This document shows positions 28,252 through 36,980 of a stretch of 64,000 nt of DNA, piece after piece. Under the pieces are notes generated by a model that did not search any database, had not been told where the DNA came from, and worked only from the letters and a program-made list of their open reading frames with translations. Source of the DNA: Flavobacteriales bacterium (GTDB taxonomy: Bacteria; Bacteroidota; Bacteroidia; Flavobacteriales_F; PHOS-HE28); the NCBI GenBank assembly GCA_016788635.1, contig JAEUSU010000041.1, positions 62,001 through 126,000 on the forward strand. The letters are read 5' to 3'. Each line of letters opens with the position of its first letter. Position 1 is the first letter of the stretch. Both the position numbers and the translations under genes were made by a program.

Positions 28252-28836
28252 ATGAAACCAGAAAGCAAGATCAAGGAGGTCGTGTATTTCGCAGGAGCCT
28301 TCCTGTTGATTTCTTCCCTAACCGTAGGCTGTAGCGGCTGTGGTGGTGGGGCGGAAGATGCCGCCGGTGCGGCGGGTATGGATGCCGGCACCGGCGTGGA
28401 GACCCCGGGTGGCACGGATGCCGGTGCCCAGGGCTCCGGTAATGGGCACGGCGGGAGCGGTGATGGGCATGATGCCACCCATATGGATGGCCGGGATGCC
28501 AATGTGGCCTCGGATGGTACGAAAGCTCCCGAGACGCCTGCTGAGGAAAGGGCTCATGCCGTGGAGGACCTCAATGGCATGCGCGCCACCTTGGTGGCCG
28601 AACTGGATGGGGTTCGCGGCCGCTTGAAGCAGGGTGGTCGCACGGCAGACGAGGCCAAGGCCGACCAGACCCGCGCAGCCGAGCTGGCTCAAGGCTTGGA
28701 ACGACTGGACCGCCTGATCAAGAAGACCACGGATGCCAACGATGTGACGTGGACCGAGGTACGTGAAAGTTCCATGAAAGAGGCCGGCGAGTTCCGCACG
28801 TGGATGGCCAAATACGGAATGAACGTGGCCAGCTAA
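28252..28836 (+). CDS. Gly-rich lipoprotein with C-terminal coiled coil
   Basis: A 194-residue protein. The ATG at 28252 is chosen because it gives a lipoprotein-like signal (FAGAFLLISSLTVGC). Residues about 30-95 are low-complexity Gly, Ala, Asp and His (GAEDAAGAAG, GNGHGGSGDGHDATH). The rest is a charged helix (DLNGMRATLVAELDGVRGRL and onward), probably a coiled coil. No family is recognised. A TTCCTTTG sequence at 28214-28221, one base off the -7 consensus, lies upstream. A strong terminator follows. Confidence 0.65.
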   Translation: MKPESKIKEVVYFAGAFLLISSLTVGCSGCGGGAEDAAGAAGMDAGTGVETPGGTDAGAQGSGNGHGGSGDGHDATHMDGRDANVASDGTKAPETPAEERAHAVEDLNGMRATLVAELDGVRGRLKQGGRTADEAKADQTRAAELAQGLERLDRLIKKTTDANDVTWTEVRESSMKEAGEFRTWMAKYGMNVAS

Positions 28837-28851
28837 GGAGTGCGTAGACCT

Positions 28852-28897
28852 GAACGCCCCGCCGATGCGAGTTGCGCATCAGCGGGGCGTTCGCTTT
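28852..28897. terminator. Strong hairpin terminator between convergent genes
   Basis: A long stem GAACGCCCCGC..GATGCG pairs with GCGCATC..GCGGGGCGTTC around a 4-base loop, with one mismatch. It lies 16 bases after the lipoprotein stop and 10 bases before the stop of the convergent gene, so it can serve both directions. The plus-strand T run is short (GCTTT). Confidence 0.65.
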
Positions 28898-28906
28898 GGG
28901 CGGGCC

Positions 28907-29536
28907 TTATTTCCTGGCGACGGGCTTCACGAAGCCCTCGCGCACCATGCGGTAGTGGATGGCCTCTACGATCTCATCCATGATGGTGGCGATATTGGAT
29001 GGGTTCAGTGTGCTGGTGGTGCCGGTCCAGATGAGCTTGCCATCCTTGGTGCTGTACAGGTTCGTTTCCACGTAAAAGGTCACGTCGGTGCGCACGTAAC
29101 CGGGGTCGTAATACATGGGGGCGGCATAACCGTAGTAGCCATAGGGTGAGGCGTAGTGGTACGGATAGGCCGTCCCGGGAACATAGGTCTGCTCCTTTGT
29201 GGCGTCCACCAGGCGCATGATAAGTACGGCATCGAAGCCGTCTGCGATCATCTTTTCATTCATCCCCGGTGCATTGATGCCTTCGATGTTGTCACCGAGA
29301 TACATGTACGAGGCCACGCCATGTCCACTGGTGAGGTCCATCAACCGCTCCTCTGCGGCCCGGCGGGTGCCCTCATTCTTCACCAGGCAGATCAGCAGCA
29401 TTTTTTTGTAGTGACCCTCTTCTATGGAAAAGGAGGGATCGCGCCAGCTGGTGACAAGCCGGGTGCTGCTGCCACAACCGGCCAGAAGGAGCAACAGCGC
29501 GAACATGTGGAGCCGGGTATTGAACGAAGTGTGCAT
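28907..29536 (-). CDS. DUF4136-like lipoprotein
   Basis: A 209-residue lipoprotein; the lipobox is LLLLAGC after MFALL. The start may be 29536 or the internal ATG at 29506, which gives a shorter signal. Downstream it has STRLVTSWRDPSFS, a start common to DUF4136-type envelope lipoproteins, and a Tyr/Pro-rich patch (PYHYASPYGYYGYAAPMYYD). A lipoprotein of similar type is found at 33596. Role unknown. Confidence 0.62.
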   Translation of the reverse strand: MHTSFNTRLHMFALLLLLAGCGSSTRLVTSWRDPSFSIEEGHYKKMLLICLVKNEGTRRAAEERLMDLTSGHGVASYMYLGDNIEGINAPGMNEKMIADGFDAVLIMRLVDATKEQTYVPGTAYPYHYASPYGYYGYAAPMYYDPGYVRTDVTFYVETNLYSTKDGKLIWTGTTSTLNPSNIATIMDEIVEAIHYRMVREGFVKPVARK

Positions 29537-29605
29537 TTGGTTGTAGTGGTGAAGGAGAATGAATGGCGTGCAGACTGCGTGTTCAGAGGTAGGCTGGTGC
29601 GAGGG

Positions 29606-30676
29606 TCAACCCGCATCACGGGTTTGTTCCATCCAGCCCTGCATCAACCGGTAACCGATACTGAGCACCACGGCACCGGTGAAGAGGCCGATGAAGCCGG
29701 AAAGGATGAAACCACCGATGGCACCGAGAAAGATGACGAGGGTGGGCACAGCGGCCCCTCTTCCGAGCAGGATCGGTTTCAGGATGTTGTCAGAGACCAT
29801 CACGATCACCATCCAGATGGTGAGCAGCACGGCGGGGAGAGTGTCCATGGAAGCCCAGGCATAAACAAGCACGCCTATGGCCAGCGGTCCCACGCCGATC
29901 TGCACAATGCAAAGCAGCAACGCTGCGATGGTGAGGAAACCGGCGGCCGGCACACCCGCGACGAAAACCCCAGCAGCGAACATGGCCGATTGCAGGATGG
30001 CCACACCCAGGATGCCTTTGGCCACCTGCCTGATGGTACCGGCAGCGAGGTCCACCATCGCCTTGCCGTTCCGGCCCATCACACGGTCCAGGAAACGTTC
30101 CGATGCCTGGCCGCCTTCCTTCGCGTAGGCGAGCATCACACCGGCGGCCACGAACGCAATGATCAGTTTGAGCAGGTCCACCGTGAAGCTCGCCAGGCTC
30201 CGCACCAGCTTCAATGCGATATCCTTCACCTGGTCGGCATGGTCGCTTACCATGGCTGCCAGGGCCCCGTTGTCCGCCGGCCATTGGTCGGCGATGAGTT
30301 TCTTCAGTCCCCGGCCCTCATGCCAATCCGGTGGGAGTTGGGGCACTTTCAGTTCATCAGCTGTAAGGTGAGTCCGCAAGATCTGGAGCGAGTCCACCAG
30401 GCTTTGCCCGGTGAAATAGCCCGGCACGGCCACACACACGAGGCCGATGAGGACCAGCAGGATGGCGGCCAGCACCTGGCGCCCACCCAGCCAGCCGGTC
30501 ATGCTCAAGAACAGGGGATAAAGTGCCACTGAGAGTATCACCGACCACACGAGAATGGTGGTGAAGGGGGCCAGGATCATCACGCACCACGCGAGCAGAC
30601 CGCCCAGGAGGATGAGACGGATGAAGGTGTCCACTGCGATCGCGGGAGGCCAGCTCTTTGGAGTACCAGGTTCCAT
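29606..30676 (-). CDS. AI-2E family transporter (TqsA/YdiK-like)
   Basis: A 356-residue polytopic protein with about seven to eight hydrophobic segments. It starts at the ATG at 30676, with an early pair of helices (IRLILLGGLLAWCVMILAPF, TILVWSVILSVALYPLF). Later it has GILGVAILQSAMFAAGVFVA and DNILKPILLGRG, which are typical of this family. Members export autoinducer-2 or act as sodium/proton or ion transporters; substrate here unknown. Divergent from the channel gene at 30744. Confidence 0.85.
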   Translation of the reverse strand: MEPGTPKSWPPAIAVDTFIRLILLGGLLAWCVMILAPFTTILVWSVILSVALYPLFLSMTGWLGGRQVLAAILLVLIGLVCVAVPGYFTGQSLVDSLQILRTHLTADELKVPQLPPDWHEGRGLKKLIADQWPADNGALAAMVSDHADQVKDIALKLVRSLASFTVDLLKLIIAFVAAGVMLAYAKEGGQASERFLDRVMGRNGKAMVDLAAGTIRQVAKGILGVAILQSAMFAAGVFVAGVPAAGFLTIAALLLCIVQIGVGPLAIGVLVYAWASMDTLPAVLLTIWMVIVMVSDNILKPILLGRGAAVPTLVIFLGAIGGFILSGFIGLFTGAVVLSIGYRLMQGWMEQTRDAG

Positions 30677-30743
30677 GGACGGATGAGGTTTGATGGGTGA
30701 AAGGTCAGAACGATCCCGCACATTCGTGCTGTCATCCGTCACC

Positions 30744-31196
30744 ATGCTGCCCGAGCCGATCCCCGACACACCGTTGGAGAAGTTGATCTGGGGAGCCCTT
30801 TTGCTCGCCTTGTGCGTGGCCGTGCATGCCGCCGGTATGATCGGGCTGGGGCGGTTGGTGCGCGATCGCTGGCAGGACCGTTCACCCGGCTACTTCAGCG
30901 ATCTATGGCTCCTGGTCCGCATGGCCTGGATGATCACCCTGCTCCATATGGTGCAGATAGTGGTCTGGGCCTGGTTCTTCACCGCCTCGGGCGGGCTGCC
31001 CAATGTGCAGACCGCCTTCTATTTTTCCTCGGTGACCTACACCACGCTGGGGTATGGTGATGTGGTGCTTCCTCCGACCTGGCGCGGCATGTCGGGCTTG
31101 GAATCGCTCACGGGCATCCTCACGGCCGGGCTATCCACCGGCTTTTTCTTCAACCTGCTGAACCGCATCCTGGAGCATCGTCAGCAACGGCACTGA
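30744..31196 (+). CDS. Potassium-channel-like membrane protein
   Basis: A 150-residue protein with two N-terminal hydrophobic helices (about residues 12-37 and 57-80), a pore loop and a last helix. The selectivity filter is TTLGYGD (residues 100-106), a K+-type filter. The ATG at 30744 is preferred because 30693 would leave only 16 bases to the divergent gene, but the longer start is possible. It is 11 bases upstream of the Ca2+/H+ exchanger gene and starts the operon. Confidence 0.75.
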   Translation: MLPEPIPDTPLEKLIWGALLLALCVAVHAAGMIGLGRLVRDRWQDRSPGYFSDLWLLVRMAWMITLLHMVQIVVWAWFFTASGGLPNVQTAFYFSSVTYTTLGYGDVVLPPTWRGMSGLESLTGILTAGLSTGFFFNLLNRILEHRQQRH

Positions 31197-31207
31197 ACCA
31201 TCGCAAA

Positions 31208-32302
31208 ATGGCCATCGACATGAAGTCCATATTGAAGCCTTCCGCCAACTGGTTGCTGGTCTTCATCCCCATCACCTTGTGGTTGGAGCGTTCCGGCGCT
31301 TCCGATCCCATGATCTTCTTCGGTGCGGCGCTCGCCATTGTACCCATCGCCATGCTTATTGTGCACAGCACGGAGCAGGTGGCCGTGCATACAGGTGATG
31401 CCGTGGGCGGGCTCCTCAATGCCACCTTCGGCAATGCGCCTGAACTGATCATCTCCCTGGTGGCCCTTCGTGCCGGTATGCATGAACTTGTGCTGGGCAG
31501 TCTGGCCGGTGCGGTGCTGGCCAACGCGCTCTTTGCCACCGGTCTGTCGTTCCTGTTGGGCGGGCTGCGGAAGAAGGAGCAGCAGTTCAACCCTACGAAC
31601 GCGCGGTTGCTCACTTCCATGATGCTCATCGTGGTGGTGAGCCTGATGGTGCCCAGTGCGTTCTACAGGACCTTCGAGGGCAAGGTGGATGAGTCCGTGA
31701 TCGCTTCGTTGAACGTTTGGGTGGCGGTGCTCCTGCTGGTGGGTTATGCGCTCTACCTGGTATTCACCATGGGCACCCACAAGCACCTTTTCGAGGCCGT
31801 AGGCGGAGGCGAGGCTCATGAGGGCCCCAAACCCTCCCTGATGGCGGCATTGGTGAAGTTGGTGGTGGCCTCGGTGCTTGCGGCTTTCATGAGCGAGGTC
31901 CTTGTAGGTGCCGCCGAGGGCACCGGCGAGGTTTTGGGCTTGTCGCAAGCCTTCATCGGCATGGTGCTGCTGGCATTGGTCGGCGGAGCGGCGGAAAGCT
32001 TCTCCGCCATCGCCGTGGCACGCAAGGACAAACTGGACATGAGCCTCGGCATCACCATGGGCAGCAGTGTGCAGATCGTGCTCTTCGTTACACCCGTGTT
32101 GGTGCTGAGCAGCCTGTTGATGGATGGCCCACCCCTGCTGATCCGTTTTGGCACAGGCACCATCGTGTCCGTGCTGCTCACCGCGCTCCTCGCAGGGGCC
32201 GTCACTGCCGACGGCCGGTCACAATGGTTCAAGGGCGTGCAATTGCTGATGGTGTACGTTGTGCTCGCGTTACTCCTGCTCTTCATGCCGGACATGCGAT
32301 GA
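31208..32302 (+). CDS. Calcium/proton exchanger (CaCA family, Cax)
   Basis: A 364-residue protein with about eleven hydrophobic helices. The two alpha-repeat motifs are GGLLNATFGNAPELII and GGAAESFSAIAVARKDK with GSSVQIVLF, as in Cax proteins. It exchanges Ca2+ for H+ across the inner membrane. It is co-transcribed with the channel upstream and overlaps the next gene by ATGA. Confidence 0.93.
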   Translation: MAIDMKSILKPSANWLLVFIPITLWLERSGASDPMIFFGAALAIVPIAMLIVHSTEQVAVHTGDAVGGLLNATFGNAPELIISLVALRAGMHELVLGSLAGAVLANALFATGLSFLLGGLRKKEQQFNPTNARLLTSMMLIVVVSLMVPSAFYRTFEGKVDESVIASLNVWVAVLLLVGYALYLVFTMGTHKHLFEAVGGGEAHEGPKPSLMAALVKLVVASVLAAFMSEVLVGAAEGTGEVLGLSQAFIGMVLLALVGGAAESFSAIAVARKDKLDMSLGITMGSSVQIVLFVTPVLVLSSLLMDGPPLLIRFGTGTIVSVLLTALLAGAVTADGRSQWFKGVQLLMVYVVLALLLLFMPDMR

Positions 32303-32955
32303 ACCTGGCAAGGGAACACAGGCGATGGCTGGACCCCGTGGAGCGCTCTCTCGAAGCGCTCTTCGGCCTCATCATGGTGCTCACCTTCACCGGCTCGCTC
32401 AGTGTGATGTCCGCGGGCCGTCAGGATGTGCGCGAGATGCTGATCGGTGCATTGGGCTGCAACCTGGCCTGGGGCGTGATCGATGCCTGCTTTTACCTCA
32501 TGGGCATCCTCACGGCACGGGGGCATGGCATCCTGCTTATCCACCGACTGCGCAAGACCAAGGACGACAAGGAGGTGGCCGGCATCTACGCCGAGACCAT
32601 GCCCGAGGTTGTGGTGGACCTCTTGACCCCAAGCGAGCGCGAGAGCCTGCGCCAGCGCATTGCGGCCCTGCCTGACCCCAAGCGCAGGGCCTGGTTAACG
32701 ATGGATGACCTCAAGGGTGCAGTCGGCGTTTTCCTCTGGGTCTTCATCATCACCTTTCCGGTGGTGCTGCCCTTCTTTTTCATGACCGATGCGGTGATGG
32801 CGCTTCGCATGAGCAATGGCATCGCCATCGCCTTGCTCGGACTGGTCGGTCATCGCCTGGCCACCTATGCGGGTTGGCGAAAGGTCCGCACCATCCTGTT
32901 CATGGTGGTCTTCGGTTGCGCCACTGTGGCCCTCACCATTTCCTTGGGCGGATGA
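32299..32955 (+). CDS. VIT1/CCC1-like integral membrane protein
   Basis: A 218-residue protein with five hydrophobic segments. The start at 32299 overlaps the exchanger stop by ATGA. The N-terminal block PVERSLEALFGLIMVLTFTG and MLIGALGCNLAWGVIDACF are reminiscent of VIT1/CCC1 (iron/manganese) transporter relatives, but I cannot confirm the family. A soluble loop between helices (residues about 70-130) carries basic residues. Sits in a cation-handling operon, which supports a metal or ion role. Confidence 0.55.
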   Translation: MNLAREHRRWLDPVERSLEALFGLIMVLTFTGSLSVMSAGRQDVREMLIGALGCNLAWGVIDACFYLMGILTARGHGILLIHRLRKTKDDKEVAGIYAETMPEVVVDLLTPSERESLRQRIAALPDPKRRAWLTMDDLKGAVGVFLWVFIITFPVVLPFFFMTDAVMALRMSNGIAIALLGLVGHRLATYAGWRKVRTILFMVVFGCATVALTISLGG

Positions 32956-33599
32956 GTTTCTTGCGGTCTGCTCTGTTGTGTTTGTCGCTGTCGTACTTCC
33001 TGGTGCAGGCCAATGCACAGGACACGGCGGGCGGTAGCAGGGGTGGGGCGCCATGGACGCTGGAGCCTTCGTTGCTCACGATCCTCTATCGCGACACGAT
33101 CACCTTGTGGAACCCCGCCTTCAATGCCGATCACGGTAGGCTTCATCTGGAGGCCCGCTACCAATGGGAGGACTGGCGCACCGCCAGCGTATGGGCCGGG
33201 CGCTGGTTCGGTTTCGGCGAGGCGTTGCACGTGGATATGGCACCCATTGCCGGGTTCGCCTTCGGCAACACCATGGGCGTGGGCGGCGGATTGGTGGTGG
33301 AGGCTGCATGGAAGAACATTTCGTTCTCCACTTCGAGCGAGTATCTGGTCGACCTGGATGACCAGGCATACAACTTCACCTACAATTGGAGTGAGATCGC
33401 CGTGGACCTGGACCATTTGCTTGTAGGGATAGTGACGCAGCGCACACGCACCTGGATCTCACCGCTCGATCTGCAGCGCGGCCTGCTGCTCATGCGCGAG
33501 CAGGGTGCACTTACCTTCGGCATGTACCTGTTCAACATCGGCTGGACCGATCCTACGGTGGCCTTCACATTGTCTTATGCGGTCGATACCAAACCATGA
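32952..33599 (+). CDS. Hypothetical outer-membrane protein
   Basis: A 215-residue protein with a signal peptide (SALLCLSLSYFLVQANAQ). The mature part is beta-rich with aromatic strands (HLEARYQWEDWRTASVWAG, FGFGEALHVDMAPIAGF, KNISFSTSSEYLVDL), like a small barrel. Coupled by ATGA on both sides, so it belongs to the ion-transport operon. No family recognised. Confidence 0.6.
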   Translation: MSFLRSALLCLSLSYFLVQANAQDTAGGSRGGAPWTLEPSLLTILYRDTITLWNPAFNADHGRLHLEARYQWEDWRTASVWAGRWFGFGEALHVDMAPIAGFAFGNTMGVGGGLVVEAAWKNISFSTSSEYLVDLDDQAYNFTYNWSEIAVDLDHLLVGIVTQRTRTWISPLDLQRGLLLMREQGALTFGMYLFNIGWTDPTVAFTLSYAVDTKP

Positions 33600-34207
33600 A
33601 TCGCATGCGTGACCTGACGCTCATTTCCTTCGTGTTCTTTGCAGGACTGCTCACGAGTTGCGCCAACAACGTGGGACGCAGCTGGGTGGCGCCCGATATG
33701 CGGACCGCATCCCTGCAGAAGCTGGGCGTGGTGGCCTTGACGAAGCAGGAGGTGTACAGGCGTGAGGCCGAATGGGCGTTGGCGCAGGAGCTGGGTGATA
33801 GGGGGCTGGCCAGCTATACGGTACTGCCCGAACTCCGGGCATTGCGCGATACAGCCGCAGTGGTCCGCACCCTGCGGGAAAATGGATGTGACGGCATCGT
33901 GACCCTGCAGCTCAAGAGCGGCAAGGTGCGGCCGGATATACGATCGGCTCCGCGCCCGGCCGCCTCACCCGCACAGGTGATGGATGACTACTGGGTGGAC
34001 CCATCCGCGCAGGATGTCATGGCCTTCGCGGCGGGTCAGTACTTCACGGTCGAAGTGCATGTATTCGACCTTGCAAAGGGAGGCATGGTGTACAACGGCC
34101 TGGTGGTGGAGCAGGGCGCCCGGGACACACAGGACCTGGTGCGCATGGTGCGGAGGACCGTGATGAACGACCTGAGAAGGAAAGGCGTGGTCGGCAGCCA
34201 GCGTTGA
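33596..34207 (+). CDS. DUF4136-like lipoprotein at the end of the ion-transport operon
   Basis: A 203-residue lipoprotein (FFAGLLTSC). The mature start SWVAPDM recalls the SWRDP start of the lipoprotein at 28907. Then LQKLGVVALTKQEVYRREAE, ENGCDGIVTLQL and a C-terminal helix (DLVRMVRRTVMNDLRRKG). Function unknown; envelope location expected. It overlaps the previous gene by ATGA and is convergent with the DUF2252 gene 12 bases away. Confidence 0.6.
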   Translation: MNRMRDLTLISFVFFAGLLTSCANNVGRSWVAPDMRTASLQKLGVVALTKQEVYRREAEWALAQELGDRGLASYTVLPELRALRDTAAVVRTLRENGCDGIVTLQLKSGKVRPDIRSAPRPAASPAQVMDDYWVDPSAQDVMAFAAGQYFTVEVHVFDLAKGGMVYNGLVVEQGARDTQDLVRMVRRTVMNDLRRKGVVGSQR

Positions 34208-34219
34208 CCGGTCGGTCGT

Positions 34220-35638
34220 TCATTTGGACCGGACCGTCTTACGCACGATCTTTTTCACCCGGGCTTTCAAGCGCACTTTTTTCCGCCTGGCCACCGGCTT
34301 TTTCCGAGCTGCCTTGCTTTTTCTCACGCGAAGGCCACGCAGGAATTCCGTGTGATCCTTCTCCGTCTGGTCCGCATAGCGCACGGCGAATTTCGCCAGG
34401 GCATCGGGCATGGCATCGCTGCCACCGAGATAACCCTGTAACATGGCGCCATCACCGGTGCGCACATGCGCGCGTGCCAACACCCGGCCACACAGGCGGG
34501 CATAGGCGGTCAGGAGTTCCTCATCAAAGCTGTGCACATCCAGAGACATCTTCATGTCGCGCAGCTGGCGCAGGTAGAAGTAGCGCCCTGTGGGACCGGT
34601 GCTCCAGCCGAGGAACATGTCACTGGCAGCCTGCACCAAGCGCTGTCCTTCCACCACGCGCCGCCCCTGGTGGGCATATGCCTCGCTGGTGGTGAAGGGG
34701 GCCAGCACGCTGTTCCGCGCCTCTTTCACCTGGATGAAGAGCGGTTCATCATGGTCGTTCATCAGCAACGCCACATAGCAGCGCGTACCCACGCTGCCCA
34801 CGCCCACCACCTTCAGGGCCACGTCCACCATGCGGTACTGTTCGAACAAGTAGCGCCGGTCGGCCTGCAGGGTGCGTTTGTACTCGTCCAGGAAGCGCAT
34901 GATCATGTCCATGTCCTTCTTCATATCAAAGGGATGGTAGATCAAGGGTCGTTCTTCACGGATCGAAAATCGGCCAAGGTTGCTCTGCGTGAGCTTGTAG
35001 AAGGTCTTTACATGCGTGTTCTTCTCTGCTGCCGCGATCGCGTCATCCAGCACCTTCCGCGCTTTGGCGCTCTGGGCCCGTTGCTGCAGGTTGCGCAGAT
35101 CGAACTTCATGTACCATAGATCGAGCATGGGCAGCTCCGCGTACTCGTTCACGCCATCGCGATAAGCGGAAGCCAGTTCATGGGCCACGCCCTCGGACTC
35201 CTTTTCATCCAGGCCTGCTGCACGGGCCGCGAGCAGGAAACTTGCCGCCAGCCGCTTCACATCCCATTCCCACGGCGCCAGATGCGTCTCATCAAAGTCA
35301 TTCGCATCGAAGACCAAGGCGCGTTCAGGAGTGGCGAAGCCGCCGAAGTTCATCAGGTGGCAGTCCCCGATGGCCTGCACCTGTAGCCCGGTATTCGCGC
35401 CGGCCAGGTCGGCCGCCATGATGCCCGCCGTGGCGCGGTAGAACACAAAGGGATTCACCTTCATGCGCTCGTGGCGCACAGGGATCAGATCTGGCAACCG
35501 GTCCCGGTCGCTTGCGCGGATCTGTTCAATAACAGGAGCACGGCCCTTTCCCGGGTCCCATTCGGCCAGCTTGGAACGCGGGAACTTGGCCCGCAGGGCC
35601 TTGCCTTTGGCCTGGTGCAGCTTGAAGTGGTCGACCAT
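34220..35638 (-). CDS. DUF2252 family protein with basic C-terminal tail
   Basis: A 472-residue protein starting at the ATG at 35638 (MVDHFKLHQAKGKALR). Signature blocks of DUF2252 are present: VNPFVFYRATAGIMAADL, GDCHLMNFGGFATPER and FDANDFDET, which resemble kinase-like phosphotransferase motifs. Function of the family is unknown. The last 35 residues are almost all Lys and Arg (RKSKAARKKPVARRKKVRLK...), suggesting nucleic acid or polyanion contact. No signal peptide, so cytoplasmic. Confidence 0.85.
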   Translation of the reverse strand: MVDHFKLHQAKGKALRAKFPRSKLAEWDPGKGRAPVIEQIRASDRDRLPDLIPVRHERMKVNPFVFYRATAGIMAADLAGANTGLQVQAIGDCHLMNFGGFATPERALVFDANDFDETHLAPWEWDVKRLAASFLLAARAAGLDEKESEGVAHELASAYRDGVNEYAELPMLDLWYMKFDLRNLQQRAQSAKARKVLDDAIAAAEKNTHVKTFYKLTQSNLGRFSIREERPLIYHPFDMKKDMDMIMRFLDEYKRTLQADRRYLFEQYRMVDVALKVVGVGSVGTRCYVALLMNDHDEPLFIQVKEARNSVLAPFTTSEAYAHQGRRVVEGQRLVQAASDMFLGWSTGPTGRYFYLRQLRDMKMSLDVHSFDEELLTAYARLCGRVLARAHVRTGDGAMLQGYLGGSDAMPDALAKFAVRYADQTEKDHTEFLRGLRVRKSKAARKKPVARRKKVRLKARVKKIVRKTVRSK

Positions 35639-35824
35639 GGATATCGGCTGGGTGTAGGTTGAATGCACGAAAGGTCCGAAGATCGACCTTCCGGGCCGCT
35701 GATGAAAGTCATATGTTCCTGGCCGGGATATCAGGAGTTTCGCAGCATTCACATCCGAAGGGATCCTCTACGTTCGCAGTGGAAATTGAGTCCCCGGACC
35801 GCGGTCCGCGCCAAAACCCCCATC

Positions 35825-36970
35825 ATGTCATCCACCCCATCATGGCGCCTGCTGGCGCCCCTGGCGCTCGCCCTGCTTTTCGGCTGTGGCGGGGGAAGCG
35901 CACCACCGGTGATCCATCCCAAGGTCCAGGTGGTCACTGTGGGCAAGGCCGATGTGCCCATCTATTCGGAGTTCGTGGGGCAGACCTACGGGCAGGAGGA
36001 CATCCAGATCATCCCCCGTGTGGAAGGCTGGGTCACCGGCATCCAATTCAAGGAGGGCGATCCGGTGAAGAAGGGACAGCTGCTCTACACCATCGATGAC
36101 CTGCCCACCCGCACCAAAGTGGACGCCGCCTCGGGTGATGTAGCCCGTGCCCAGACCGTGGTGGCCAACAAGAAGGCCGACCTGGACCGTGTGAAGCCGC
36201 TGGCCGCCATGAACGCACTGAGCCAGCGCGACCTCGATGCCGCACAGGCCGCCTATGACGCCGCCCTGGCCGAACTGCGCGTGGCGAACGCAAAGTTGGA
36301 GACCGCCAATATCGAGCAGGGCTACACCCGCATCAGTTCGCCGATCGATGGCGTCATCGGTATCAGCAAGGTGCAGGTAGGCGACTACGTGGGAAGGGGC
36401 CAGCTAGGTGGTGCGATCAACACGGTTAGCAGCCTGGGCGACATGCGCGTGCGCTTCCCGGTGAGCGAAACGGACCTGCTGCGCTTCCGTCAGCGCGGCG
36501 GCAAGGACAGCAGTGTGACCCAAGCCCGCAACGCCATCCGCCTGCTGCTGGCCGATGGCAGCGAGTATCCGCAGGCCGGCCGCATCGACCTGGCCGACCG
36601 CAGCATCGACCCCGGCACCGGCTCGATCCTGCTCCAGGCCGTGTTCCCGAACCAAGCGCGATCACTTCGTCCCGGACAGAGCGTGAAGGTGCGCATCCTC
36701 ACCGACCGTGCCACCGGTTCCACCCTGGTGCCGCAGCGCGCCATCACCCAGTTGCAGAACCTCTACAATGTGTACGTGGTGAACGACAGCAACAAGGTGG
36801 TGATGACCCCCGTGAAGGTGGCCCAACGCGTGGGCGAGAACTGGGTGGTGACCGAGGGCGTGGCCCCGGGCCAGCGCGTGGGCCTCATCGGCAATGCGCT
36901 GATCGATCCCAAGGTGGCCATCGAGCCCCAGCCCTTGGAGTGGGACTACGTCAAGACATCCGGCAACTGA
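35825..36970 (+). CDS. RND efflux periplasmic adaptor (MFP/HlyD family)
   Basis: A 381-residue lipoprotein (LLAPLALALLFGC). The ATG at 35825 is chosen because the lipoprotein signal starts there. It has the membrane-fusion protein pattern: a lipoyl half IIPRVEGWVTGIQFKEGDPV, an alpha-hairpin (QTVVANKKADLDRVKPLAAM), the second lipoyl half with ISSPIDGVIGISKVQVGDYV, then beta-barrel strands. First gene of the three-gene efflux operon, 10 bases before the pump gene. Confidence 0.92.
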   Translation: MSSTPSWRLLAPLALALLFGCGGGSAPPVIHPKVQVVTVGKADVPIYSEFVGQTYGQEDIQIIPRVEGWVTGIQFKEGDPVKKGQLLYTIDDLPTRTKVDAASGDVARAQTVVANKKADLDRVKPLAAMNALSQRDLDAAQAAYDAALAELRVANAKLETANIEQGYTRISSPIDGVIGISKVQVGDYVGRGQLGGAINTVSSLGDMRVRFPVSETDLLRFRQRGGKDSSVTQARNAIRLLLADGSEYPQAGRIDLADRSIDPGTGSILLQAVFPNQARSLRPGQSVKVRILTDRATGSTLVPQRAITQLQNLYNVYVVNDSNKVVMTPVKVAQRVGENWVVTEGVAPGQRVGLIGNALIDPKVAIEPQPLEWDYVKTSGN

Positions 36971-36980
36971 CCCACCGCAC

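Noticed and set aside
29156-30532. 458-codon plus-strand frame opposite the AI-2E family transporter
   Set aside because: Antisense, His/Gln/Asp-rich; the transporter on the other strand has membrane helices and family motifs.
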